From positions 24,045 to 43,261 of the forward strand of contig DNLG01000045.1 of NCBI GenBank assembly GCA_003488525.1: DNA of 19,217 nucleotides. The letters are read 5' to 3'. The notes beneath the pieces are model-generated. The model was not told the origin of the DNA. It made no database searches and saw only the letters and a program-made list of their open reading frames with translations. A program made the translations under genes and the position numbers. Source of the stretch: Bacteroidota bacterium (GTDB lineage Bacteria > Bacteroidota > Ignavibacteria > Kapaibacteriales > Kapaibacteriaceae). Positions 1 through 7,165 of the stretch are shown here, in pieces (position 1 is the first letter of the stretch; each line of letters opens with the position of its first letter).

Positions 1-2015
1 TCGACATCAATGAATTCCGTCACGCCGCGCACGAGTGCGTGCTTAAGCCGCTCAGACAGCGGAGAATCTCGCCATGCTTCTACAGTTTCATCATTCTGAC
101 GATGCTCTGCAACCGTTGCTGCAAATGCAAGCATCCGTTCCGTGGCATCCGAACGCCGGTTGAGGATCACATCCTCGGCATGTTCCAGCAGCTCTTTCGG
201 GATCTCGTCGTACACGTCGATCTGACCGGCGTTGACGATACCCATGTCAAGGCCGGCGGCAATGGCATGGTACAGGAACACCGTATGCATGGCCCGCCGC
301 ACGGGCTCATTGCCGCGGAAGGAAAAGGAGATGTTGCTGACTCCTCCACTGACCTTTGCAAGCGGAAGGTTGGCCTTGATCCAGGACGTCGCCCTGATGA
401 AGTCAACAGCATAGTTGTTATGCTCGTCAATTCCCGTGGCAACCGTCAGAATATTCGGGTCGAAGATGATGTCCTGGGGAGCAATGCCTAATCGCTTGGT
501 CAGAATGTCATATGCTCGTTTGCAAACCTCAATGCGGCGCTCATAGGTGTCCGCCTGCCCTGCTTCGTCGAACGCCATTACGATGATCGCCGCACCGTAA
601 TCGCGGCAGAGGGTGGCCCGCCGTATGAACTCGTCTTCCCCATCTTTAAGCGAGATGGAGTTAACAATCGCCTTGCCCTGCACGCAGCACAGTCCGGCCT
701 CAAGCACGGTCCACTTCGATGAATCGATCATGATCGGTACCCGCGAGATGTCGGGCTCGGCAGCAATCAGATTCAGGAACGTGGTCATGGCCTTCTCCGA
801 GTCGAGCAGGCCCTCGTCCATATTCACGTCAATAATCTGTGCACCGTTCTCAACCTGCTGCCGGGCAACATCAAGCGCCCGCTCATAGTCACCGGCAAGG
901 ATCATTTTCGCGAAGGCACGCGATCCGGACACATTCGTGCGCTCTCCGACGTTGACGAAGTTGGTCTCGGGACGGATCTCGACCATTTCGAGACCGCTCA
1001 GGCGCATGGTTGGCACGGCCGTCATTGGTATGCGCGGACTCCTGCCCGAAACCGCCTCGGACATCGCCCGAATGTGATCAGGCGTCGTGCCGCAGCACCC
1101 ACCGAGAATGTTCAGAAATCCTGCCTCGGCATACTCTCTGGCCTGGGCCGCCATGTACTCCGGCGACTCGTCGTAACCGCCCATGGCATTGGGCAGGCCG
1201 GCATTCGGATAGAGCGAGACGTAGGCCGACGAAACGTTGGAGAGTTCCTCGATGAAGGGGCGCATCATGGCCGAACCGAGAGCGCAGTTAAGTCCCACCG
1301 ATAACAGATTTCGCGCGTGGGCGATCGAGGTCCAGAATGCCGACGGAGTCTGACCCGAGAGGGTACGACCCGACATGTCGGTGATGGTACCGCTAATCAT
1401 AACAGGAATCGTCACCTGCCGCTCATCGACCAGTTCGGCCCATGCCTTGAGCGCTGCCTTGGCGTTGAGCGTATCGGTGATGGTCTCGAGAAGGATCAGA
1501 TCAATGCCCCCTTCAAGCAGCCCCAGGAGCTGTTCGCGGTACGACCGTCGCATCTGGTCGAACGTCACCGAGCGCGCTCCGGGATCATTCACATCGGGTG
1601 ACATCGAGAGCATCTTCGTGGTGGGTCCTATGGATCCTGCGACAAACCGCGGACGGTCAGGCGTCAGACGCGTGATCTCGTCAGCGGCCTGACGTGCCAG
1701 GATCGCCCCCTGACGGTTGATCTCCCGCGCCAGATCCGAAAGGCCATATTCGGCCTGACCCATAGGCGTGGAGGAGAACGTGTTTGTCTCGATGATGTCG
1801 GCACCGGCCCGCAGGTACTCCAGATGAATACTCCGGATCGCCTCGGGCTGCGTCAGCACGAGCAGGTCGTTGTTTCCCCGAAGAGACGTGGCATGGTCTT
1901 TAAACCGCTCTCCGCGGTAGTCTTCCTCCGTCAGTCGGAGGCGCTGGATCATGGTGCCCATGGCACCGTCAAGCATGAGAATGCGCTGTTGGAGAAGCCG
2001 GCGAACGTCGTTCAT
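1..2015 (-). CDS. metH: Cobalamin-dependent methionine synthase MetH (3' end outside window)
   Basis: MetH transfers a methyl group from 5-methyltetrahydrofolate through cobalamin to homocysteine, giving methionine, in the cytoplasm. The first 671 codons are present. The homocysteine domain starts with LDGAMGT at residues 15-21. It carries the three zinc-ligand cysteines, C244 in LNCALG and C307/C308 in GGCCGTT, closely matching E. coli C247, C310 and C311. The folate domain follows with the motif [12 protein letters not shown] (plus-strand positions about 905-945). The visible end, near [15 protein letters not shown], matches the start of the cap of the B12-binding module. The B12-binding remainder and the activation domain must lie beyond position 1, so full-length identity cannot be confirmed here. 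The ATG at 2015 overlaps the stop of trmO as ATGA, which suggests translational coupling. No separate Shine-Dalgarno site is obvious. Confidence 0.96.
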   Translation of the reverse strand, partial: MNDVRRLLQQRILMLDGAMGTMIQRLRLTEEDYRGERFKDHATSLRGNNDLLVLTQPEAIRSIHLEYLRAGADIIETNTFSSTPMGQAEYGLSDLAREINRQGAILARQAADEITRLTPDRPRFVAGSIGPTTKMLSMSPDVNDPGARSVTFDQMRRSYREQLLGLLEGGIDLILLETITDTLNAKAALKAWAELVDERQVTIPVMISGTITDMSGRTLSGQTPSAFWTSIAHARNLLSVGLNCALGSAMMRPFIEELSNVSSAYVSLYPNAGLPNAMGGYDESPEYMAAQAREYAEAGFLNILGGCCGTTPDHIRAMSEAVSGRSPRIPMTAVPTMRLSGLEMVEIRPETNFVNVGERTNVSGSRAFAKMILAGDYERALDVARQQVENGAQIIDVNMDEGLLDSEKAMTTFLNLIAAEPDISRVPIMIDSSKWTVLEAGLCCVQGKAIVNSISLKDGEDEFIRRATLCRDYGAAIIVMAFDEAGQADTYERRIEVCKRAYDILTKRLGIAPQDIIFDPNILTVATGIDEHNNYAVDFIRATSWIKANLPLAKVSGGVSNISFSFRGNEPVRRAMHTVFLYHAIAAGLDMGIVNAGQIDVYDEIPKELLEHAEDVILNRRSDATERMLAFAATVAEHRQNDETVEAWRDSPLSERLKHALVRGVTEFIDV

Positions 2016-2722
2016 TCCGGCAAATCTACGGTGTAATCAAGGATGACGACTGAATCACCATCGATGCGGTAACGGAAGCGCGCATGGCGCAGCGACAGCA
2101 CATAATGGTGCGGCCCGACGCATCGGATGCGGCGATATGGATGGGGCAGCGGGTCGACCGAGAGCGTGCGCTCCACGTAAAGGCGCTCATCCGGCGGTAT
2201 GCTCGCATCCACGCAGTCCCAGATGACCCTATGATTCGGCTCTGGGTTATCATCGACCCACGCGATCCTGCTCTGCGGGAAAGCATCGGCATAGGCCAGA
2301 TAGGGCTTTACATCCAGCACCGGCGTACCGTCGAGCAGATCCGTATCCTCGATATGCAGCATACGTCCGTCAACGCGCAGCAGTCGGACGCAGGTAAGCC
2401 CGATCGGATTCGGGCGGTGAGGTGACCTTGTTGCCAGAACTCCCCGCTTGCGTCGCCCGCGAGGAGGAAGTACAAGGGGCTTCCAGTTCTGTATCCGATC
2501 GAAAACGGTCACCAGCCAGATCCGCTCGCACCCGGACAGATCCTGCACGGCCTGCTCGAAGTTCTCATGCGGCCTGAGTTCCACCACTGCCGACACTCGG
2601 TGCTCATCGCGGTTGGGCTGACGCGGTGCGTCGTATCGACGCACATGCGACGTCCGAACGTGGCCGATCGGGCGAAACGTCCACGTCTGTGGTTCGCCCC
2701 CTTCAGGATGATCATTGTTCAT
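2012..2722 (-). CDS. trmO: tRNA-Thr N6-methyltransferase TrmO (TsaA/YaeB family)
   Basis: TrmO methylates the N6 of t6A37 in threonine tRNA to m6t6A, using S-adenosylmethionine. The start is taken at the ATG at 2722, giving 236 residues, against 235 in E. coli as I recall it. A longer reading from 2812 would overlap the upstream gene, while 2722 has a GGAAGA Shine-Dalgarno-like stretch just upstream. Family landmarks are APRQP (residues 32-36), [16 protein letters not shown] (94-109), [15 protein letters not shown] (128-142) and a late DPLPHPYRR motif. All line up with the single-sheet beta-barrel SAM-binding fold of the family. The stop codon overlaps the metH start by four bases. Neighbouring metH helps supply methionine, the SAM precursor, so the pairing is metabolically sensible, although the coupling may be incidental. 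Confidence 0.93.
   Translation of the reverse strand: MNNDHPEGGEPQTWTFRPIGHVRTSHVRRYDAPRQPNRDEHRVSAVVELRPHENFEQAVQDLSGCERIWLVTVFDRIQNWKPLVLPPRGRRKRGVLATRSPHRPNPIGLTCVRLLRVDGRMLHIEDTDLLDGTPVLDVKPYLAYADAFPQSRIAWVDDNPEPNHRVIWDCVDASIPPDERLYVERTLSVDPLPHPYRRIRCVGPHHYVLSLRHARFRYRIDGDSVVILDYTVDLPE
2021..2028 (-). promoter_or_regulatory. Possible -7 box (TAGATTTG) directly before metH
   Basis: The sequence TAGATTTG on the minus strand fits the Bacteroidota -7 consensus TAnnTTTG and ends 5 bases before the metH ATG. It also encodes part of the last residues of TrmO (VDLP), so it may be a coincidence of coding sequence. If used, it would give a nearly leaderless metH transcript independent of trmO. Confidence 0.2.
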
Positions 2723-2768
2723 GGGTCTTCCGAGCGGAGCCCCCCGAGGTGCAACTCCGGTGTCATGA

Positions 2769-3515
2769 TTACCACGCCGCACCGATCGAGAGCGCGATGA
2801 AAAGACCGCCAAAGTTGGTGATCGGCTTGCCGCGAATGCTCTCTAGTCCGTCTCCACCAAATGGAATGGCGTAGTATTTGACGCTGACACCGACCTGGTT
2901 GCCCTTGCCGACGGGGCCGAACACCGCACCGCCCCCGAGCATCACGCCCATCCGGGGATACAGAGTTGCACTGCCGAAAGATTCGAAAAACTCGAAGTAT
3001 CGGGGGGGATTGTAGAAGTCGCCCTCGTCGATGTACGGCGTCCTGATGATTCCCGCGCCCGTCGCACCAAAGGCAACGTATGGACGAAAGGTCTCCTGCA
3101 GCGATTCGCGAAAGAGTCTGTATTGAATCGACACCGTCAGGGGTACCATGAACAGACGGTTGACCTTTTCAGCAACGATCGGTATCACACCGTTGAGCAG
3201 CGCGTTGTCAAACTCGTCCGTATTGCGCCGGCCACTGATGAAGGCATCAATGTTGAGCGTTATACCACTGCCGAGCTCAAATCCGTAATACCCACCAAAG
3301 GCCCAGCCGCTGGATGACAGGAGAATGTTCGCGCCGGCGCCGTTGTATGCGACCGCCTGGCTTGTCACATCGTCCATCAGCGGGCGCACGGGGCGGAACA
3401 TGATGGTGGTGTCGGTCACCGGAAGATCACCGCCGGTAACCTGCGCCCTCAGACCGGCCCAGGGGGCGATCAGCATTGCGAGCAGTAAAAACACGTGATG
3501 AGGGCGTGTGACCAT
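2769..3515 (-). CDS. Predicted outer-membrane beta-barrel protein
   Basis: I do not recognise a named family. The 248-residue product has an N-terminal signal peptide: basic start, hydrophobic core FLLLAMLIAPWAG, and a likely cleavage at A24|Q25, a junction often seen in Bacteroidota. The mature part is rich in Gly, aromatic residues and alternating hydrophobic stretches, such as GGYYGFELGSGITLNIDAF, LTVSIQYRLF and QVGVSVKYYAIPFGGDG. This is what small 8- to 12-stranded outer-membrane barrels look like. No catalytic motif is visible. It is the first gene of a minus-strand group, with trmO starting 46 bp after its stop and no convincing terminator between them. A TAGATTTG promoter-like box lies 29 bp upstream of the ATG. 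A periplasmic beta-rich protein remains possible. Confidence 0.75.
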   Translation of the reverse strand: MVTRPHHVFLLLAMLIAPWAGLRAQVTGGDLPVTDTTIMFRPVRPLMDDVTSQAVAYNGAGANILLSSSGWAFGGYYGFELGSGITLNIDAFISGRRNTDEFDNALLNGVIPIVAEKVNRLFMVPLTVSIQYRLFRESLQETFRPYVAFGATGAGIIRTPYIDEGDFYNPPRYFEFFESFGSATLYPRMGVMLGGGAVFGPVGKGNQVGVSVKYYAIPFGGDGLESIRGKPITNFGGLFIALSIGAAW

Positions 3516-3544
3516 TTGGTAGTAGTGAGGTGGACAGACGAGTA

Positions 3545-3552
3545 CAAATCTA
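3545..3552 (-). promoter_or_regulatory. Putative -7 promoter box (TAGATTTG) for the barrel gene / trmO / metH group
   Basis: In the 96-bp divergent gap between the barrel gene and the Nif3 gene, the minus strand reads TAGATTTG, an exact match to the Bacteroidota -7 consensus TAnnTTTG. It would place the transcription start about 24 bases before the ATG at 3515. No clean -33 TTG element is visible at the expected spacing, so the call rests on the -7 box and its position. Confidence 0.45.
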
Positions 3553-3597
3553 CAACGCAGTCAGTGTGGATAACATTGCTAATCCTTTCAGTTTCCG

Positions 3598-3605
3598 TAG
3601 TTTAG
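3598..3605 (+). promoter_or_regulatory. Weak -7-like box (TAGTTTAG) before the Nif3 gene
   Basis: TAGTTTAG differs from TAnnTTTG at one conserved position and ends 6 bases before the ATG at 3612. The hisC start shows the same spacing with a perfect box. If real, the nif3 transcript would be leaderless, which agrees with the absence of a Shine-Dalgarno site here. Confidence 0.25.
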
Positions 3606-3611
3606 CGGTTG

Positions 3612-4433
3612 ATGACCCATACCGAATTCCACAATGTCCTCAAACGCACGTTTCCGCTCGAAAGTGCAATGTCCGGCGACAATGTCGGCCTCCAGGTCCG
3701 GAGCGCCTCGGAAACAGTAGAATCGGTGCTGACCTGTATGGAGATCACCGATGCGGTGGTCGACGAGGCCATCCGCCTGGGCATCGGGGCAATCGTGACG
3801 TTTCATCCGCTGATCTATTCGCCCCTTCTCAAATTGGACGCAAGCGAGCGCGTCACGCGGCTGCTTGCCAGGTGCATCCGAGCCGACATGAGCGTGTACT
3901 GCGTGCACACCGCCTTCGATGCGCACCCACGGGGCACCAATAAGCTGCTTGCAGACCGTCTCGGACTGACGCCTGAGTCGACCATCGTGCCCGGTGCGGC
4001 CACGCTCGACGGCGCGCATGGTGGTATGGGGCTTTTCACCACGTGCGACCTCGAATTCGACGATCTGCTTCAGCGTGTGGCCAGCGTCTGTGGCGCTCCA
4101 GTGCGCTTCTGTCCACCTGCCCACACACGCGTTCGACGTGTTGCCATCGTCGCCGGCAGCGGCATGTCGTTCTTCGATCAGGTCGTTGCTCGGGCTGACG
4201 TGTTTATTACCGCCGACGTCAAGTATCACGCATTTCATGCTGCGCAGAACGTGATCGGGCTTATCGATCCGGGACATTTTGAGATGGAACAGTTCGTCGC
4301 CCGCGGCATAGCCGACGAGCTCGAGCGTGTCCTTGATGACTGCACCGTTCACTGCAGCACGGTCATGACCAGCCCTGTGGGATACTACACGGCGACCTCC
4401 ACATTCGACAACAGATTCGTTTCAGTTTTGTAA
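3612..4433 (+). CDS. Nif3-like dinuclear metal centre protein (NIF3/YbgI, DUF34 family)
   Basis: This family is widespread, forms hexamers and binds two metals. Its reaction is not firmly settled; GTP cyclohydrolase-like or metal-handling roles have been proposed. The 273 residues match the short form, without the PII-like insert. Landmarks are SGDNVGLQ (21-28), FHPLIYSPL (64-72), HTAFDAHPRG (99-108, D103 as metal ligand), ITADVKYH (199-206) and the C-terminal DPGHFEMEQ (219-227), whose H222 and E226 match the E. coli YbgI His215/Glu219 pair. Residue 64 is Phe where YbgI has the first His of the HH pair. I chose the ATG at 3612; a TTG directly before it could add one residue. The C4 zinc-ribbon gene starts 19 bp downstream, a neighbour pairing I have the impression is common for this family. 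Confidence 0.9.
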   Translation: MTHTEFHNVLKRTFPLESAMSGDNVGLQVRSASETVESVLTCMEITDAVVDEAIRLGIGAIVTFHPLIYSPLLKLDASERVTRLLARCIRADMSVYCVHTAFDAHPRGTNKLLADRLGLTPESTIVPGAATLDGAHGGMGLFTTCDLEFDDLLQRVASVCGAPVRFCPPAHTRVRRVAIVAGSGMSFFDQVVARADVFITADVKYHAFHAAQNVIGLIDPGHFEMEQFVARGIADELERVLDDCTVHCSTVMTSPVGYYTATSTFDNRFVSVL

Positions 4434-4452
4434 CCCTAACTGCGGAGCATGC

Positions 4453-5196
4453 ATGGAAGAACAACTCCAACTTCTGGCCCAACTGGCAGCCGTCGATGCG
4501 GAACTCGATGAGCTGCACGACGAACTTGGAGACCTCCCGGCCGAGGTCAAGAAGATCGAGAAGGTTGTGCGTGCCAAGCAGGATGCCGTCGACACTACCA
4601 AGGCGGCCATCGACGAACTCAACCAGCTCCGAAGCACGGCCCACGTGACCATGCAGGAGAGTCATGACAAGGAGCAGAAGCTGGCCCAGCAGCAGTTCCA
4701 GGTCAAGAATAATCGTGAGTTTGACGCGATCACCAAAGAGATCGAGCACCTCAAGCAGGAACGTGCCGATCTTGACGAGCGGCTTCGCACCGCAGGTGTG
4801 ACCGAGGAAAACCTCACGACAACACTGCAGCAGCAGCAAGCGGAGCTCGATGAGGTCCACTCAAAGCTGGTCGACAAGGAAAAGGCACTCGAAGTACTTT
4901 CCGGTGATCAGAATGAGGACCTGAAGAAGTTCATCGCTCTGCGACTGAAGATCATCGCCAAGCTTGACGACACTCTGGAAGCGGAATACGAGCGCATTCG
5001 TACGTTCCACAGCGAGGCCGCCGTGGCACTTAGGAAGAACTCCTGCAGTGGCTGTTACTCGGCGATCCCTTCGCAGCGGATCATGGAAATGAAGTACCAG
5101 CGCGACAAGCTCTACACCTGCGAGAACTGCGGTCGTATTCTCTTTACGGAGGACGTTGCCGTGGACATCGAGGAGCTGCTCGAAGCACAGGGCTGA
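4453..5196 (+). CDS. Coiled-coil protein with C-terminal C4-type zinc ribbon
   Basis: The 247-residue product has two parts. Residues about 5-190 are a long, strongly charged helical region rich in Glu, Lys, Gln and Leu, which should form a coiled-coil hairpin. The C-terminus carries a zinc ribbon with C198-x2-C201 and C223-x2-C226. This matches the family annotated as C4-type zinc ribbon domain proteins, whose molecular role is unclear; nucleic-acid or protein binding is likely. It has no signal peptide and is probably cytoplasmic. The ATG at 4453 has a GGAG Shine-Dalgarno site 6 bases upstream. It follows the Nif3 gene by 19 bp and is followed within about 8 bp by the RNase P RNA, so the three may share a transcript. 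Confidence 0.87.
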   Translation: MEEQLQLLAQLAAVDAELDELHDELGDLPAEVKKIEKVVRAKQDAVDTTKAAIDELNQLRSTAHVTMQESHDKEQKLAQQQFQVKNNREFDAITKEIEHLKQERADLDERLRTAGVTEENLTTTLQQQQAELDEVHSKLVDKEKALEVLSGDQNEDLKKFIALRLKIIAKLDDTLEAEYERIRTFHSEAAVALRKNSCSGCYSAIPSQRIMEMKYQRDKLYTCENCGRILFTEDVAVDIEELLEAQG

Positions 5197-5203
5197 TCTT
5201 TTA

Positions 5204-5677
5204 TCGACAACGTAGTCGGGGATCCCGGGCAACTGCCGGCGGCACTCCTTGCGATTTCCGCCGGAGGAAAGTCCGAACTCCGCAGAACAATGCGCTTCCT
5301 AACGGGAAGGTGCCAAGCTCGGCGGCCTCGTGCCGCCGGGCGAGGCAACGGAAAGTGCAGCAGAAAGACACCGCCGATGGCCCGTGCTTGCATGGGATCA
5401 GGTAAGGGTGAAATGGTGGGGTAAGAGCCCACCGGCAGACGGGTGACCGTCTGGCTCGGTAAACCCCGCATGGAGCAAGACCAAGCAGGGCGTTGGCTAC
5501 CCTCGGGTGGCGGACGGCTGTTCGTCGTTCCTCGTCCCCATACAGGGGCGAACAACGTCCGGGTAGGTCGCTTGAGGTCGATGGCAACATCGATCCCAGA
5601 TAAATGGTTGCCTCCCCCACCCCGGTGGGGAAGACAGAATTCGGCTTACAGGGGTCTCCGTACTACGATTGATCGAT
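5204..5677 (+). ncRNA. rnpB: RNase P RNA (bacterial class A-like)
   Basis: This is the catalytic RNA that matures tRNA 5' ends. The conserved cores appear in order: GGAGGAAAGTCCGAACTCCG at about 5264, GGAAAGTGCAGCAGAAAG at about 5350, AAGGGTGAAATGGTGGGGTA at about 5404, GGTAAACCCC at 5458, GGGTAGGTCGCTTGAGG at 5561, and ACAGAATTCGGCTTA near 5634. The ends close into helix P1: CGTAGT at 5211-5216 pairs with ACTACG at 5662-5667. The helix extends outward (CAA/TTG and ATCGA/TCGAT with bulged A) and inward (CGGGGATCCC against GGGGTCTCCG with one bulge). The ends given here are those of this helix and may differ from the true ends by several bases. At about 474 nt it is longer than E. coli M1 RNA. 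An extra hairpin at 5615-5630 sits where P19 occurs, and a long arm covers about 5511-5561. Confidence 0.97.
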
Positions 5678-5683
5678 GATCCA

Positions 5684-5691
5684 TAGTTTTG
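5684..5691 (+). promoter_or_regulatory. Putative -7 promoter box (TAGTTTTG) for the secreted protein / lipA / hydrolase operon
   Basis: TAGTTTTG matches TAnnTTTG exactly and is identical to the box before hisC. It lies 7 bases after the P1 helix of rnpB and 79 bases before the ATG at 5771. It would give the downstream operon its own start rather than read-through from rnpB. No TTG lies at the usual -33 spacing; the nearest (5669-5671) is too close. Confidence 0.45.
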
Positions 5692-5770
5692 CCGTCGGTC
5701 AACCGGGGTGCCGCAGAGCCCCCTAACCTTCTCGACCGTGGTGAACTCACCCTCACATGAGGACCTGCTG

Positions 5771-6262
5771 ATGCGCCTACGTTTAGCCTTGCTCGCCTCC
5801 GTGGTACTGATCGGTGCCGACCTCAGTGCACAGACCCGTGTCGTTGTGCTGCCGTTTCGTAACATGTCGCACGACATCAAATACAACGCCTGGAACTATC
5901 AGTTTGCCGATTCACTGCGAGCGGCGCTTCTCGAAACTGATCCCGCGCAGAAGGAGTTTGCTATCGTCCCGGCCGACAGTGTTGAGCTTGCCCTGGCCGA
6001 TCTGAACCTTGACCCGAATAATCCGCAGTACGAATCGGATATGTGGAAGGCCGTACGAAACCTTGGAGCGCAGAAAGCTGTTCAGGGCAACTTCCAGCTT
6101 CGCGGCGAGCGCGTGCTGATCAACTGCTACATCTATGACATGGGTTCGATGATGGCCGATGGGACCAATCAGGCAAAGGACATCTACAAGTCACCGACCA
6201 CCTTTCTTGAAGCAATACGCCCGATCGTCAAACGTATCCGTCCCGGCCTTACAGCCCCCTGA
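5771..6262 (+). CDS. Small secreted TolB-N/FlgO-like protein
   Basis: The 163-residue product begins with a clear signal peptide (RLRLALLASVVLIGADLSA) and likely cleavage at A20|Q21. The mature protein opens with VVVLPFRNMS (24-33), then YNAWNYQFADSLRAALLE. This resembles the LPF-N-S...FAD-L start of the TolB N-terminal / FlgO / CsgG-related fold, where it forms the first strand and helix of a periplasmic domain. The LGAQKAVQGNFQLRGERVLINCYIYD stretch fits the following strands. It consists of this domain alone, with no TolB propeller or kinase. The start at 5771 is supported by a GAGGA Shine-Dalgarno site 7 bases upstream; an earlier ATG at 5708 would bury the signal peptide. lipA follows after 24 bp. 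The function is unknown. Confidence 0.72.
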   Translation: MRLRLALLASVVLIGADLSAQTRVVVLPFRNMSHDIKYNAWNYQFADSLRAALLETDPAQKEFAIVPADSVELALADLNLDPNNPQYESDMWKAVRNLGAQKAVQGNFQLRGERVLINCYIYDMGSMMADGTNQAKDIYKSPTTFLEAIRPIVKRIRPGLTAP

Positions 6263-6286
6263 ACGTCACACCAGAGCTCACTTCCA

Positions 6287-7165
6287 ATGAATTTCGAACT
6301 GCCCGTTATCACACTTCCCGAGACCACAGCCGGACGGCGTCCCGAATGGCTGAAGGTTCGCGCACCCGGTGGTGAAGACTACGCCCGCGTCAAGTCCATG
6401 ATGCGGTCAAAAGCCCTGCATACCGTGTGTGAGGAAGCTCGTTGCCCGAACATTACCGAGTGCTGGAACGCCGGCACGGCAACATTCATGATCCATGGTG
6501 ACACCTGCACACGCTCATGTGGCTTCTGCGCTGTCAAAACCGGACGTCCCCTTCCGGTGGATCTGGACGAACCACGACGCGTGGCCGAAGCGGTCGCCTC
6601 GATGAGCCTTAAGCATGCTGTTATCACCAGCGTCAACCGCGATGAGCTCAAAGATGGTGGTTCGATCATCTGGGCGGAAACGATTCGTGCCGTGCGCCAG
6701 GCCTCTCCTGAAACCACGATCGAAGTGCTGATCCCAGACTTCAAAGGCAACCTCGATAATCTCCAGCGGGTGATCGATGCTCGGCCGGACGTGCTGAATC
6801 ATAACACCGAAACCGTTCCGCGCCTGTACCGACACGTGCGCCCACAGGGACGATTTCAGTGGACGCTCGATGTACTTCGCGAGTCCAAAGAACGCGGCAT
6901 GCGCACCAAAACAGGCATCATGCTGGGTCTGGGCGAGACGCCCACCGAGATCCTCGAAACCATGGTCGAGCTCGCTGCCGTTAAGGTGGACGTGCTCACA
7001 CTTGGACAGTATCTGCAGCCAACAAAGAATCACCTGCCTGTAGACCGGTTTGTGCATCCGGATGAGTTCAAGCACTATGAAGTCGAGGGACTGAAGATGG
7101 GATTCGACATCGTCGAATCCGGCCCACTGGTCCGCAGCTCGTACCACGCCGAGCGACACGTCTGA
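6287..7165 (+). CDS. lipA: Lipoyl synthase LipA
   Basis: LipA inserts two sulfurs into octanoyl groups attached to lipoyl domains, using radical S-adenosylmethionine chemistry, in the cytoplasm. The 292 residues contain both iron-sulfur signatures: the auxiliary cluster CX4CX5C at C48, C53 and C59, and the radical SAM CX3CX2C at C74, C78 and C81. The C-terminal RSSY (283-286) supplies the serine that ligates the auxiliary cluster. Other family stretches are SVNRDEL, LNHNTETVPRLY and QYLQPTKNHLPV. The length is normal for the family. No lipB is visible in the window. The stop overlaps the next ATG by one base (TGATG), so the downstream hydrolase is probably translationally coupled. Confidence 0.97.
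   Translation: MNFELPVITLPETTAGRRPEWLKVRAPGGEDYARVKSMMRSKALHTVCEEARCPNITECWNAGTATFMIHGDTCTRSCGFCAVKTGRPLPVDLDEPRRVAEAVASMSLKHAVITSVNRDELKDGGSIIWAETIRAVRQASPETTIEVLIPDFKGNLDNLQRVIDARPDVLNHNTETVPRLYRHVRPQGRFQWTLDVLRESKERGMRTKTGIMLGLGETPTEILETMVELAAVKVDVLTLGQYLQPTKNHLPVDRFVHPDEFKHYEVEGLKMGFDIVESGPLVRSSYHAERHV

Noticed and set aside
39..491. 150-codon plus-strand frame at the window start
   Set aside because: The opposite strand encodes the folate and B12-cap parts of MetH in one open frame through position 1.
2723..2812. N-terminal extension of TrmO to an ATG at 2812
   Set aside because: It would overlap the end of the barrel gene by 44 bp and exceed the family length; 2722 has a better ribosome-binding stretch.
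3588..4352. 254-codon open frame on the minus strand, antisense to the Nif3 gene
   Set aside because: It runs wholly against a gene with clear family motifs, shows no recognisable domain, and long antisense frames are expected in GC-rich coding DNA.
5112..5620. Open frames on the minus strand across the RNase P RNA
   Set aside because: The region folds as RNase P RNA with all conserved cores, and the frames show no homology or start context.
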